A stretch of DNA of 64,000 nt from Rugalucina vietnamica (GCA_964017185.1 OZ024870.1:33937621-34001620); one strand, 5' to 3'. Shown: positions 1-12,903, counted from the first letter of the stretch. Numbers and translations are program-made. The notes: generated by a model not told the origin, from the sequence alone.

Positions 1-840
1 TTACAAGTCTTCAGAACAATTTTTATGAAAACCATGCACGAAGAAAGAAATATGAAGGACTGTCGGTATGACAGAGGCTGGTATGAAGCGACTACGTAAC
101 TGACAGAATGTTCTTTGGTCAGACGAGAGCCGTATCGTTCTGTATTATACAGATGGCCGTGCCCATGTTCGACGCCTCTCTTGTTAACGCTTAATTCGAC
201 CCTGTGTGCAAGGAACTGTGGCTGGGGGAGGTGGTGCGGGGTGCATTCTCTTCCTTTAAAAGAGTTGACCAGTACTTTAAATCCCCTAACGTAACGGAAC
301 AAGATTCTTGAACCCGTCGTTAGGCCCTTCCTTAATTCTCCTAACGACCAGAATATAATACTACAAGATGCCACATCTCTTGTCTTCCATGGCCGAGCTT
401 GTCGCCAGACTTTGAACCCCATCTTTCACTTGTGGGACGAGCTCAGCCGACGAGTTTTCTGCGGTGCCAGTTGACATTTTTCAGCATATTGTAAAACTGG
501 ATGCTCAAAACTAAACTTTTAGAAAAAACATCTGCACTGTCTTGAAGTGTTCTGAGAAGTTGTGCTCACCTTTGGTCTGCGGAATTTTTCTATTGAATGT
601 TTACAATTCTATGGGTAATTTTCTATGTGCAGTTATACAGCCCTTTGCTAACTTGTGCATTGATTTCTTTATTAAATTACTGGTAAATTAGTTTTGTCAA
701 AATTCATTACATAGTTTTGAAATGGTTCAAATGATTTTAAAGCGTTCTAAAATCCCAGGTGTACTTCACAAATAGAATATGCTTAACTTTATGCCAGTAG
801 TATATATATGTCGGGTAAAGTGGGGTTTCCGGGCAAAACA
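1..840. other. no recognisable gene or repeat
   Basis: I see no convincing coding region, RNA gene or element ends here. The first 470 bases are less AT-rich than what follows and could be exon or UTR of an unseen gene, but no protein family is recognisable in either strand. Confidence 0.4.
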
Positions 841-843
841 TTG

Positions 844-878
<35 letters not shown>

Positions 879-881
879 TTT
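844..881. repeat. (TTTA)n microsatellite
   Basis: About nine uninterrupted copies of the tetramer TTTA. Confidence 0.9.
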
Positions 882-1501
882 GTTTATCATTTTTATTTTA
901 CCTGCCACGAACGCTAATATAGCTATAATTCCGACTCGATACATGTTCAATGGCGAAAATTTCAGGGCACTGCTTTAACAAATGAAAGGGAAGTTGAAAC
1001 GGTTGAAAGTGATAAGATGGGGAGGAGTGAGCCCGGTCACGACGTGGTAACAAACACCTCCTTACAGCATTGACAGTCTCAGTCAAATTATTGTAACAGT
1101 ACGTTCAAAATCCATTGTGGGTATTTGAGGCAAGGGGCCCATTAAGCAGCTTATGTCCCCAAAAACCGCATATTACAAAATAAGTACCAGATTCGTGAAC
1201 GAGTTACTTACTGACAGAGTGACGGGCTTAAAAATTTGTCTCGCAGGGGCCCAGAAGTTTTAAGAAAGAGGTGGAGGTGTTAAAATATAAAAGGCCAATG
1301 CACAGTGGGTCTAATGTCTAGTCTACAAATGATAAAATACTTAAATGAAACTGCCTAGACTGTACTTAAAAATGCTCGTTTCTGTCCATTTTGTTCATAA
1401 TTTATATAATCTAGTGAAGATAAGTTGTTCATGTCCAAACTGATCCGAATATTTGCAGCGTGCACAGCCTTGTGTTTGATCGTGCAGTGTCGTATCTCAA
1501 A

Positions 1502-1738
1502 TGAGCCGTCGCATGAGAAAACACACGATTTGCATATGCGAAAACAAAGACGCAGATCAGCTGTGCAGTAACTGCACAGCTGATCAGCGCCTTTATTTTC
1601 GCCACACGGATAGTACTATTCCTCTTCTACCTTTATCCAGACTTTCAAGCTTCTAGCTTTATGCTGTCACTATACAGCCTGGTTTGTGTCGAACCTGGTC
1701 GGAAACCCAAATTGTTGGTTTTCTAATGCACAGGCTCA
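1502..1738 (+). mobile_element. hairpin MITE, TGAGCC family, copy 1
   Basis: Begins TGAGCC and ends GGCTCA. The central palindrome has the TGTGCAG/CTGCACA core, flanked by the family arms GCGAAAACAAAG and CTTTATTTTCGC (family form CTTTGTTTTCGC). No coding capacity. 'Plus' here means the GCAGATCAG half of the palindrome comes first. Flanked by AA on both sides. Confidence 0.85.
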
Positions 1739-1994
1739 AATCTTAAAACAAATAAAAGAATCTGTGAGCAGCGGCATGTTGACAAAATGAGATCCGAACC
1801 ACGCAAAAACATTTATCTCGGCATTTGACAAACTGATCTCTCACTCTCAAATATATCGACATTAAGCGCTAACATCGGGGTCGTTCTGGGCACTTGGGTA
1901 TAAAAATGAGGGCCTGAAATGGTACTCATTTACGCTGATCAGACTGAATCTTTGGCGTTCTTTAATCCTGAGGCACGGCAATTTCTCCACCACA

Positions 1995-2220
1995 TGAGCC
2001 AACAATCTGGGTTTCCGAACAGGACCGACACACACCAGGCTGAACAGCCACAGAAAATAGCTACAAGCTTGAAATTTCAGATTTGCGTAGAAAAAGATGC
2101 ATTGTACTATCTATAGGGCGAAAACAAAGGCGCTGATCAGCTGTGCAGTTACTGCACAGCTGATCCGCGCCTGTGTTTTCGCCTAAGCAGATCCTAGTGA
2201 TTTTCCGGTGCGGGGCCTCA
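1995..2220 (-). mobile_element. hairpin MITE, TGAGCC family, copy 2 (diverged)
   Basis: Reverse-oriented relative to copy 1, with a TGTGCAG/CTGCACA palindrome core. The terminal repeats are eroded: the right end reads GGGGCCTCA instead of GCGGCTCA. Confidence 0.75.
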
Positions 2221-2449
2221 AATAGCAAAGCAACACCTATTCGCAGGTTAAGAATGCGTCTCTGGGTCAAGCGTCTGTTTCGTGTGAGCATTCTTGATGC
2301 TCTAATCACGTTATTCTGTTTTGCCCAACAAATAATCCATTCGAATTAATGTTGATACCGAAGGTACTAATATTTTGCTTTTGAAGTTAACCTACATTAA
2401 TATGATACGGAGTATAATAATTTAGATGAGGGCAATGGGTTCATTCAGA

Positions 2450-4072
2450 TTAATGGTTTCTGTTGATAGCCGGACGTAAACTTTGATAGACACAGAACTC
2501 CGGCCACACAACATGCATGGCATAAGAGCAAACAATACAAGGATACAAATTTACATACACACACACAAAAAAAAAAACACAACAACAACAACAACAATAT
2601 ATGACATTAAATGGAAGAATATAACAATGACATAAGAATACAATTAAAAAAGACAAACACTTGATTAATAATATAGAAGTTGCTATGTGTAATTGTTCAT
2701 AATAAATAATTTTAATAAATTTTGATAAGTTTGCAAGTACTTTTCTATTGGTGCTAGTTAGCAGTGATTTAAATTTTAAAATATTTGGTCTTTGGTAGAA
2801 ATATGGTTTGAGTAAGTTACAACTTTCTGTGAGAAAATAAGGGCAGGTTAAGAAATAATGGAATTCATCCTGCAAATCATTTTTTGTCACATAAGGTACA
2901 TTTCCTACCTGCATGTACAGGGTGTGCCATTCCACATTCCTACTTCCACTGGCAGTCTATTATTTGAGGTCCTAAATTTAATAAGAGGAATGTACAGTTA
3001 TCTTGGCAGAAGTCTCATGTAGCTTTCAAATTCAATTTGCTCCTTGAAAACATTTCTCCCTTTAGAAGATTCGGATAGTTTTGCATCCCATTCTTGTATA
3101 GATAGGTCATGGAGAGCTTTGGTTATATTTCCTTTGACTGCTTTTGGGTTATTTATTATTTTAAGATCTAACATTTCTGGTCTTCCTACTGAAATGAGAA
3201 TTTCTATGATATGGTTGATCCACTTGAAGTTAATTCCTTGCTTTGATTCTTCAAGTATATATTGTACATGAGCTTGGAAAGTCTTGTATTCTCTTTGTTT
3301 AGTCAGATATCCAGAAACCTATCATTCGTGACTTTATATGAACATCTACAGGTGTTATACCAAGGTCGGCATATACCATATATATAGGGGTGCTTTTTCT
3401 TAGCTGAGGAACTGATTTTGAACATTTTCTATTAAGTTAGTGTTATGAAAACCCCATATTTCACATCCATAGAGTAAAATTGGGAGTATGGTATGATTGA
3501 ATAACTGAACTTGGAAATCTATTGGTATATATAGATTGTTTATTCTCTTGTATAAAAGGTGCATAGCTCTTTTTTGCTTTCTCTACATTAAGCTTAATAC
3601 TTTTGTATAAACTTCTAAATTGTGGAAAAGTGACTCCTACGTATTTAAATTCTTTACATATAGATATGTCATTCTCACCAATTTTAAAGTGCAAATTATC
3701 TGTGTTACGCATGCCAAATACCATATTTTTTGAATTGTTAAAGTTAATTTGTAGCGTCCATATAGCCCATACTATCTCCCTTTGAATATGTTTACTGCTT
3801 CCATAGGATCCAAATATTTTATTTTATCCATAATTTACAATATTCATAGAAGGCATTAAGGTTTTACCTGGAATGATTTCGGGTCAGTCCCGAAGATAAC
3901 TAGTGTCATCTGTATATAAGAGAATCAAACTTTCTAAGTACATACGTACTTATATCATCAACTTCATAGTCAAGTGGTATGCCTTTGCAATGGCGAGATG
4001 TCAGGTGATTCTTCAAAATCATTTAAAAATAAACTAAAATGAGCTGGTGACAGATTTTCACCCTGTAATCAA
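2450..4072 (-). pseudogene. degraded non-LTR retrotransposon (LINE) reverse transcriptase, 3' part
   Basis: Minus-strand fragments in the order expected for a LINE reverse transcriptase. Near 4010-4068 the reading is QGENLSPAHFSLFLNDFEE, an RT palm motif. Near 3901-3925 it is LLYTDDT, the YxDD catalytic box with Thr where Ala is usual. At 3461-3724 a segment includes KEFKYVGVTF, typical of the thumb region of jockey/CR1-like elements. At 2450-2935 is a C-terminal segment with DEFHYFLTCPYF and KFKSLL, typical of the LINE tail. Frameshifts and stops separate these blocks, so it is dead. No poly-A or target duplication was identified; the 5' half (endonuclease) is absent. Confidence 0.75.
2555..2597. 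repeat. AC/A/CAA-rich simple sequence
   Basis: An (AC)n run, a poly-A run and then (ACA)n units in succession. On the minus strand this gives the poly-Cys stretch at the end of the LINE tail frame, so that stretch is not protein sequence. Confidence 0.7.
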
Positions 4073-4094
4073 AAGCTTTGCTAAAACGTAGCTA

Positions 4095-4337
4095 CTCGGG
4101 ATCCAGGTAGTTTTCCAACAAAGTGGCTTGCGAACAGGTCCTACAACGCAAACTTTGGGCCGAGCTGCACCAGCACAGAAATAGGCTAGAACATTGAAAT
4201 TTCGAATTGAAGAAGAGTAATTATACTATCCGTGTAGCAAAAACAAAGGCGCTGATCAGCTTCGAAGTTACTGCGAAGCTGATCTGCGCCTTTGTTTTCG
4301 CTTAGGCAAAAGTCTGGTTTTCTCATCACGCGGCTCC
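4095..4337 (-). mobile_element. hairpin MITE, TGAGCC family, copy 3 (left end lost)
   Basis: Keeps the palindrome (TTCGAAG/CTGCGAA core, one side mutated) and the right end CGCGGCTCC. The left terminal repeat is degraded beyond recognition. Confidence 0.7.
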
Positions 4338-4439
4338 ATTACAAAACTTATTATTCGGGCTATCTACAATGTAACCTATTCCTCAACCGTACAATTAACT
4401 AATCGTGGAATTAAGCCCGGATTCTTCAACTCAATCACC

Positions 4440-7400
4440 TAACATGGTTAATACTTGGCAGTCCAAATCCAAAAAAGTGGCTTAGTTTTGGTTTTGTTGG
4501 CATTTTTGAGTACATTATTCTACCTATGCTCATAATATTCCTTGACATGTGCCCAAACTCGTACGGGTGGATGCCAAGTCTGTAAATGACCCTGGGCCAC
4601 AGAACAAGGTCAAAGGTCAAACGAGTGCAAAATAGCAAAAATTTGTAAAAATGAAAATAAACGTTATTGTTTTGGAAAATAATGGACTGATTATAGATAA
4701 CTTGTACTCATGTCATTCCTTGACATGTGTTCAAAGACATAGAGGTGGATACCTAAACTGTAAGAGCTCCTTGATGACAGAATTAGGTCAAAAGTCAAAT
4801 GAGTGCAAAATAACAAACACCCGTTACAATAACCAAGTATTTCTTAAATCAAACATGAACTGACTAAAGGCAACATGTGCTTATTTTATTCAATGACAAG
4901 TGTTTAAACTCATAATGGTATATTCCAAGTCTGTGCCTCTGGGTCACATAATTAGGTCAAATGTCATATGAGTGCAAAAATATCAAAACCTGTTATGATA
5001 ACTAATAGTCTTTTAGCTATCCATACCCACTCCCCCCAGGGGGAATTTTCTACACTATGATTTTCTAAAAGTACATTAAAAAGCTATCAATTCCTGTTTT
5101 CTGCCATCTGGAAGTGGAAGTGTTTGCGTTTTACGCTATGTTCTATTAAAGTACCCTTAATATTCATTTTTTTTGCGTTTTTATAATGGGGTTACACAAA
5201 GAAAATTGAAAATATCTCAATTATTTGTAATCTTAGATCATTGAAATTGATCTCATTTTAAAGCTTAGACATAGCCCTTTCTTTTAATGATAAGTAATGG
5301 AAAATATCTAATTTGCATATTCATGAATTTTCATTAAAACTTTAAAATGAGTAAAAAGAAACAATTAAAAATCAAGTATCCCATAAAAACTAATTTCATG
5401 CCTAAACCATCATTGTGGCTCATTGTTATTGTACCAATTATACTATTTGACAAATTTTTTGATGTCATGGGCCTAAATAAAAATAATCTCATTTGCATTT
5501 TCATGAATATTAATGAAAATGACGAAAATCAAGATTTACAAAGGGAAAATCTATTGCCATTTGAAGGGTTTAGGGTGGGATATCTATAGAATGTACACTG
5601 CACCCTTAGAACAAATGCCCATGGGTGCTAGTTTGGTCAGAGGATCACTTTATTGCACATTTGTGTCATGTAAAATCACAGTGTTCACCCCCACCCCTAA
5701 TAAGCAGAGGAAGTAGTGTGGTACAACTATATTACCACATGTTTCTTGGCTACTGATAGACCTAGAGAGCATAAATAGGTATCAAATGATTACTTTGGCA
5801 ATGCTTGATAACCATGTAATAAGACATAAATATCAAACTGACTTCCTGGTGTTCGAATATTAATGAGATCTTTATATATTAGAAAACAAATCACAGAAAA
5901 ATGGAGTATGCCAGCATAATTGCTTATATGTCGTCTACCAAAAGCCCTAAAGAGCTCAATTTGGTATCAAATGATTGGTATGACAATGTTCTATAACCAT
6001 GTAATAAGATATATATAAACAAACTGGCTATCTTAATGCTCAGTACTAAAGAGAACTTAAGATATTATAGAAAAATAACAGATAAATGAAGGGGGTCTAC
6101 CAACAACATTGCTTAAATCTCAGGAACCAAAAACTCTAGAGGGCTGAAATTTATATCAAATGATTGATATGATAATGGTTTATAATAATGTGATAAGATG
6201 CAGAAAGAATTCGACTTTCTTGGGGTTCAAATCTTGAAGAGAACTTTCAATATTAGAGAAAAATCACAGAACATTGGATGGGGTATACCTACAGAAATGT
6301 TTATAGCTCAGCAACCAATAGCCATAGAGAGCCATAGAGAGCAGAAATTGGTATCAAATAATTGCTATGACAACATTCTAAAACCATGAAATAAGATACA
6401 TAAATAATCAGACTTTCGTGTTGTTTGAATACTGATGAAATCTTAAAATATTAGAGAAAAATCACAGTAAATGGAGGGGGTATACCTACAGAAACGTTTA
6501 TATCTCAGCAACCAAAGGTTATAGAGAGCAGAAATTGGTATCAAATGATTGCTATGACAATATTATACAACCATGTAATAAGGTATACAAACAAGCTGAC
6601 TTTCTTGTTTCTCAAATATTTAAGAAAACTTAAGATATAGGATGAAAATCACTGGCAAACGAAGGGGGTATACCAATAAAAGTGTTAATATCTCAGTGAC
6701 CAAAAGCTCTAGAGAGCTGAAATAGGTATCAAATGATTGCTATAATAATGTTCTATTATATGTGATAAGACGCATAAATAATCTGACTACCTTGTTGTTG
6801 GAATAGTGATGACAACTTTAAATATTAGATAATAATCTCAGAAAAATAGGGGTATGCCAATAGAAACATATATATCTCAGCAACCAAGAGTCATAGAGAG
6901 CTGAAATTGGTATCAAAAGATTGCTATGACAATATTCTATAACCATGTGATAAGAAATATAAACAAGCTTACTTTCTTGTTTCTCAAATGTTTTAGGAAA
7001 CTTAAGATATAGGAGAAAAATCACTGGCAAACGAAGGGTGTATACCAATAAAATTGTTAATATCTCAGTGACCAAAAGCTCTAGAGAGAGCTGGAATAGG
7101 TATCAAATGATTGCTCTAATAATGTTCTATAATACTGTGATAAGACGCATAAATAATCTGACTTTTTTGTTGTTGGAATAGTGATGACAATTTTAAATAT
7201 TAGATTATAATCTCAGAAAAATAGAGGGGGTATACCAATAGAAACGTATATATCTCAGCAACCAAAAGTCATAGAGAGCTGAAATTGGTATCAAAAGATT
7301 GCTATGACAATATTCTATAACCATGTGATAAGAAATATAAACAAGCTTACTTTCTTGTTTCTCAAATATTTAATGAAACTTAAGATATAGGAGAAAAATT

Positions 7401-8560
7401 CTTGGCAAACAAAGGGGGATATACAAATAAAACTGCTAATATCTCAGTTACCAAAAGCTCTAGAGAACTGAAATTGGTATCAAGTGATTGCTAGGATAAT
7501 ATTCTATAACCATGTTGTAAGGCAAACAAACAATCTGACTTACTGTTTTTCGAATATTAATAAAAACATTAAATATCAGAGAAAAACCAAAGAAAAGTGG
7601 ATGGGGTATACCAACAAAATGTTTTATAACTTAGCAACCAAAAGTCCTAGAGAGCTGAAATTGATATCATATGCTTGTAATGATAATGTTCTATAAACAT
7701 AAGAAAAGATAAATGAAAAGTTCGACTTTCTTGTTGTTTGAATATTGATGAAAACTTAAAATATTTGATAAAAATCACAGAAAAATAGAGAAATAGAGGG
7801 GGTATACCAACTGAAACGTTAATATCTCAGCAACCATAAGTACTAGAGATCTGAAATTGGTATCAAATGATTGTTATGGCAATAATATATAACCATGTAA
7901 TAATATATATGACCAAGCTGACTATCCCGTTGCACCAATTTGAGAAAACTTAAGATATAAGAGAAAAAACACAGACACATGAAGGGGAGTATACCAATAC
8001 AATTGGCAATATCTCAGTAACCAAAAGCTGTAGAGAGCTGAAATTGGTATCAAATGATTGCTACGATCATATTCTATACACAATTGATACAAAAAGTACC
8101 TAAAAGAACTTTATGCCCATCAGAATACCACTGACACTGATGTTTATACAGACAATTGTAAAAGGGCATGAAAATAAGCATTTTTTGCTCTGAAGTGACC
8201 TTTGACCTAAGTCTGCATTACTCTGTTGTAACAATTGTAACTGATTAACCATACAACTGTATTAGACGTAATTTGGGGGGGGGGGGGGGTTACAAAAAAA
8301 AAAATGAAAATATTTCATAAGATACTGTTATAATGTTGAAATATCTTAATTTTTGCACTTAGTTGACCTTTGACCTATTTTGTGGACTCTGGGGCATTTT
8401 CAGACTTGGCATCCCCCCTAGCGTGTATTGTAACACATTAAGGCACACATTGGGCATGGATGCCAAAATGTACTCAAAAATGCCAACAGAAAAATATTTG
8501 GGGGGCTTGGGAGGCCAACTATAATCCTTTAACAATTTATCCAAGTTATCAAACTGTATT
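4440..8560. mobile_element. inverted-repeat-flanked (foldback-like) element carrying a ~190-bp satellite array
   Basis: The left flank (4497-4640) and right flank (8350-8500) are inverted copies of each other. Both share a 22-nt exact stretch containing GGCATTTTTGAGTAC and, further in, GGATGCCAAGTCTG followed by GGTCAAAGGTCAA and AGTGCAAAA. The left arm is itself a three-copy ~190-bp repeat (4525-5000), each copy with a GGTCAAA-AGTGCAAAA block; the right arm has two such blocks. A poly-G run of 15 lies at 8275-8289. Between the arms lies the satellite array. No ORF is convincing. The exact termini and target duplication are undetermined. Confidence 0.6.
5553..8105 (+). repeat. ~190-bp tandem array, locus 1 (about 13 units)
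   Basis: The anchor TATCAAATGATT recurs roughly every 189 bp from 5779 to 8049. Other conserved blocks are GGGGGTATACCAA, ATCTCAGCAACCAAAAG, AGAGAGCTGAAATTGG and TTCTATAACCATGT. Neighbouring units alternate between two subtypes (for example 6713/7087 versus 6895/7273), giving a ~375-bp higher-order period. A non-repeated leader (5553-5770) precedes the array and is shared with the second locus at 54671. Confidence 0.85.
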
Positions 8561-8589
8561 TCCCTTCAACTCATCCAAATTCTAGTATG

Positions 8590-9890
8590 TATCATTCAAG
8601 TTAACAATAATGTTAACAAGTTCTTCAAAAGTTTACTTCAACAGACAGACGCTCAAACTTAATTTTATCTCACCAATGTTCTGGCATCCGTCGTTGTTGG
8701 CCGTCCACAATGTTCAAAGATCTCCTCTCTTAAACCACTGGGCCAATCAAAGCAAAACTTCATGTGGAGCATCTTTAAGAAGGGGGAACCGAAGTCTGTA
8801 TGATTGGTACAGGTCACATGACCAAGATGGCCGCCATGGCCATATATGATAAGAATTCTTAAAAATCTTCTCTGGAACCGGTGGACCGATTTCAACGAAA
8901 CTTGGTATGTAGCATCGGGGACTTCATAGCTTGTAAAAATCATGACCTTGGGTTGACCTTGACCTATTTACGGCAAGGTCTAATTTGGCCGCATAGACTT
9001 TTCAATGAAAAAAAAGTGAAAATATTGGAATTTTCAGGAAGTTTTGTAGCCTGTGACCGTATTCAGTTAGTTTTTTGACTGTTGGTCAAAGACCATTTAC
9101 ATACTAAATTTCAAACTGTTTTTCAAAAGCCACATGACCAATCAAAGCCAAATTTTATGTGTAGTATCCCCAGGAAGAGATCCAAAATGTTGTATAAATG
9201 GCAAAGGTCACATGACCAAGATGTTTGCCGTGCCCATATACATATATGTATGGTAAAAAAAAGACCCTTGAAATTTCCTTCTCTGGAAGGGTGAACCAAT
9301 TTAAACAAAGCTGTATGTAGCATCAGGGACCCTGGCTCATCACAGTTTGTATAAATCATGATATAGGGTTGACCTTGACCTACTTTATTACAAGGTCGAA
9401 TATGGCCACATAACCTCTTCAATGGAAAAAGTGGAAACATTGGATTTTCCATAGATGTAGCCTGTGACCTGAAAGTATTTAGATAAAGACAACTTATTTG
9501 GTAATTTAAGTTATGTGAGTGTTCAAGGCCAATCTTAATGCTTGGCCAATGGTCATTAACAATCAAAAATTAACACTTTCTTCTGGGTCCATCAAAGTCA
9601 AACTTCTTGTGGAGTATTCTTACGAAGAGGGAATCAAAAGTTTGTATAACTGGTCCAGGTCACCAGGTCACATGCCCAAGATAGTAACCATGCAAATCTA
9701 TGTATATGGTAAGAACCTTAAAAATCCTTTTCTCAGGAAGCAGAGTCCACAGATTTCAATAAAAGTTTGTCTGAAACACGAGGACTCTAGGTCAAAGTTA
9801 TGTTACATTGACTAACATGACCATTGTCAATGGTCATTTATCAAAGACCAAATCTCAGGTGAGTGTTCTCAGGACCATTGGTCCTCTGGT
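8590..9890 (+). repeat. three diverged tandem copies of a ~400-450-bp repeat
   Basis: The block GGTCACATGACCAAGATG recurs near 8811, 9206 and 9665. Around it recur TTGACCTTGACCTA, 'GTATGTAGCATC' and 'CAAAGCCAAA...ATGTGTAGTATC' variants. No credible ORF spans the copies; it looks like a non-coding dispersed repeat. Confidence 0.65.
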
Positions 9891-10044
9891 TTGTTTTTGT
9901 GGTTTAATATCACAGTGAATTTTCCAGCCATGTCAGGCCAGAGCCATCACTTCCCTATTATTGATGTAGTTGATATCCACAAGGATGCAACCCAGTACCA
10001 GATCCTGGGCATCAGAAAAACATGTCCATGAAATGTATACCCCC

Positions 10045-10250
10045 TTAAACGGAAATTTTCGCGTGACTTTTATTTCGCGATTTTTCTATTTCCGAATTAT
10101 TAGCGAGTTCTTGAATTCGCGAGTGAGTGTCCATGTATTCTATAAAGTTTATAGTGACTCTTTATTAGCGAGAACCTTGAATTCGCGAGGCAAGCAATTC
10201 GCGATTATTAGCGAAAATTAAGTTCTCGCGAATATTTCCGGATCTACAGT
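10045..10250. repeat. TCGCGA-rich interspersed repeat
   Basis: Dense TTCGCGA/ATTAGCGA motifs in an otherwise CpG-poor setting. The flanks read CATGTCCATG (about 10023) and, some 400 bp on, CATGGATATG (about 10418), so it may sit in a larger 10017-10438 element together with the hairpin that follows. Confidence 0.5.
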
Positions 10251-10258
10251 AGCAAAGG

Positions 10259-10362
10259 GGTTTGATATTTTTTCTTATTTTTGTTCCAAAACACAGATTG
10301 TGGGTACTCATTAGATAAAGTTTACCCACAATCTATGTTTTGAGCAAAAATAAAAATATAAA
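10259..10362. mobile_element. hairpin element family B, copy 1
   Basis: Inverted halves: TTTGATATTTTTTCTTATTT...ACACAGATTGTGGGTAC pairs with its complement ending GAGCAAAAATAAAAATA. The GC-rich core seen in copies 3 and 5 is replaced here by an AT-rich spacer. Confidence 0.7.
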
Positions 10363-10439
10363 AAAAAATCTAATGACATTTTAGATTTTTTACAACCAAA
10401 ACAACTTCTGTATTTTGCATGGATATGTTTTCGTAATGC

Positions 10440-11489
10440 TAAGAGGATATGAGCCTTTTCTTCAGTATGAATTTAGGTTGTTTAATTGAATGTTCAGTAC
10501 TAAGTGTAACGTTGTTTTTACAGTGTGGACAGTCATACATGTAGCTGTCATGTTTCGCTCTGGTTGACATTAGCATGCGTCATTAATAAAGAAGAATATC
10601 GAAAATTGCTCTTAATATTTTAGTCTATATGTACATTTCATTCCACAATAGGGAAATTCACTGCTACACAGTGGTCAAACAACCTTTTTCGAAGAACCAT
10701 GCTCAGATGCTGCTGTTCAAATTTTGTTAGATTTTTTATACAATGTTCCTTTGAACATCTTAGGTCATGATTTTTTATTTGTTTGAATTGATGCTTAACA
10801 TCCAAGTCAACAGCTATGGTCATGTCGGAACGTTTCCTCCATTTTATGGGACTTTTACCCAAAATCAGGATGTCATGACATCCAAAAAATGCTTCAAATA
10901 ATAACCACCACACTAAACCAATAATTCTTATTTGTATGGATGAAACCTCTTTTCCTGAGTAATCATATAGTCAGTCAAAATCTTTGCCTGGAGGCACAAG
11001 CAGCCCATCTATTTCTTTAGGCCCCAATGGGCGGGGGCTGTTGGCCATGGTCATGTTGAGACATTGCCTTCATTTCATGGGACTTCTATGCAGCATTGGC
11101 TTTTTGCAGAGATTTTCTGCACCAAAAGTCAAAATGATCCAAAATCCACACTTTCCCCATGACAGGGTGTGGGGAAAGTGTAGTACATATGAATAGTGCA
11201 CAAGAGAGACAATTCACAATTATGTAGCAATGTGAAGTACATAGTAGTGGATACTGAAAAGTAAAAGAAAGCAGGTCTTAAAATTGTGTGATGTTTAATC
11301 ATTCTAGCACCTTTACCAGTCACAAACAATCTAGTTTCTCTCTCATTCCAACAACAATTAATGTTAGTAACAATGATGTGAGTTTTAGTAATGGCAAAAT
11401 CTAACAGATCTATGATAAAAGCTTAAGTAATGCACAGCACACAAAAGAATTAAATATTTAGATTCAACACAACACATCCATACTCTAAA
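10440..11489. other. intergenic, nothing firmly identified
   Basis: No gene seen. Two short related stretches (about 10810-10870 and 11040-11095, both with 'GGTCATGT...CATTTTATGGGACTT'-like sequence) suggest an old dispersed repeat. Confidence 0.4.
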
Positions 11490-11772
11490 TGCACCAGTCA
11501 TTTGTGACCACTGCCCACCCACCTACATGGAAGGGCGGGGATAATGATGTTTCAGCTTTCAGTGACCAGCTGTAAGCCTCACCCCCACCCCCTTGCTCTT
11601 TGCCCTGCCCTTCGCAAAAGAATATCTCCCTTGGGTAAGGATCGTATTGTCAATATCGTGTCATTTCCCCTGCACTGTGGGGACAATCAAAAATTGCCCC
11701 ACACTTTCGCCCAGCTATCCCCCACTCTTCCCCATAGGTAGGAGGGCAGTGGTTACAAAAGACTGGTGCATA
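11490..11772. mobile_element. MITE with ~27-bp terminal inverted repeats (TGCACCAGTC family)
   Basis: Left end TGCACCAGTCATTTGTGACC is matched in inverse by GGTTACAAAAGACTGGTGCA on the right. The interior is C-rich and non-coding. A solo left end of the same family lies at about 31830. Confidence 0.75.
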
Positions 11773-12810
11773 AGCCAAGCTTGCATTAAAATGCACTTGG
11801 TGTATAATTTAGACACATGTAAGTATACTTGAGCCTTGTAAAAAGTAATAATTTTTTCTCATGCAAAGGAATAGTAAATATAACTCAAATGACCATATTC
11901 ATTCTAATTAGCACACAGTATGCTTAACTTTTGACAAAAAAAAATCTTTCTTATCAACATAGATTAAAGAACGTCTTAACCTAGTTTACAAATATGCACT
12001 AATCAGAACATATAAGGATAACTTGATAAAGAACCGAGTGTGTGCTTACTGCAGCTTGATGTGAGCTAATAAGAATAAATACAGTAGTAAGGATATAGAT
12101 TTTGATGAGTTTGCCTTTGCACTTAACAATTTTAAGGAAATATACTAATATACACACACATACATTTGTAAATGTGTGATGGCAGTTCTGTTTTAGCAAA
12201 TAAATGGTAATTTGTTTTCTTGTAATAAAAGTGTAAACATTTTAATTTTCTATTCCATCGAATGACAAATTGTGAAGACTTTCATCAGACAACTTTATAG
12301 ATATCTTATTCATTTTGTTCTCAACTACAGTATTGACTCTGACAGCAGCACAGCCAAAATAGTGTTAAACCTGGTCAAAAACCCAAAACAAGTTTTTCTC
12401 ATTTTTGTGGCTTACAGATATCAAATTGAACTACCACACCAGATATCAGATATCCAAAGACAACCAACATATTTACAAAAGGTTTTAGCAACCTTTATAT
12501 TGGTTTCATCTGTGTTGGCTGTTTTAAATTGCATTGGTTGTCTTTGTATAACCAGTGTTAGTATTCAGGGTTAATGTGTACCATACATTCAACCAACAAT
12601 TAGTGTTACTATGTCTATAGTCTATATGGATACTGTACAATGGAATTTCCTGCAGTTTAAACTGTAATGCCTCAGGAAGATAATGGTCCAATGTCTCTAA
12701 ACTACTTAAGGATAATGTACAGTTTGTGTAAGATGAGATCTTTAACGATTTTACTCTATTAGTATTCTTATACGTTAGTAAGTCGAGGAAATAAATGCAG
12801 TGTAGTAATC
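11773..12810. other. intergenic, nothing identified
   Basis: AT-rich. The 100-codon plus frame at 12272-12574 has no recognisable domain, codon pattern or splice context and is best treated as chance. Confidence 0.4.
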
Positions 12811-12903
12811 AAGTCTTTTTTCTTACTTTTGCTCCAAAACAATACACAGCTTATGTGTAACCATGATCTATGCTTTGAGCAAAAATAAGTAAGAGTATCA
12901 AAC
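12811..12903. mobile_element. hairpin element family B, copy 2 (diverged)
   Basis: TTTCTTACTTTTGCTCCAAAAC pairs imperfectly with CTTTGAGCAAAAATAAGTAAG. The core is AT-rich, as in copy 1. Confidence 0.6.
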
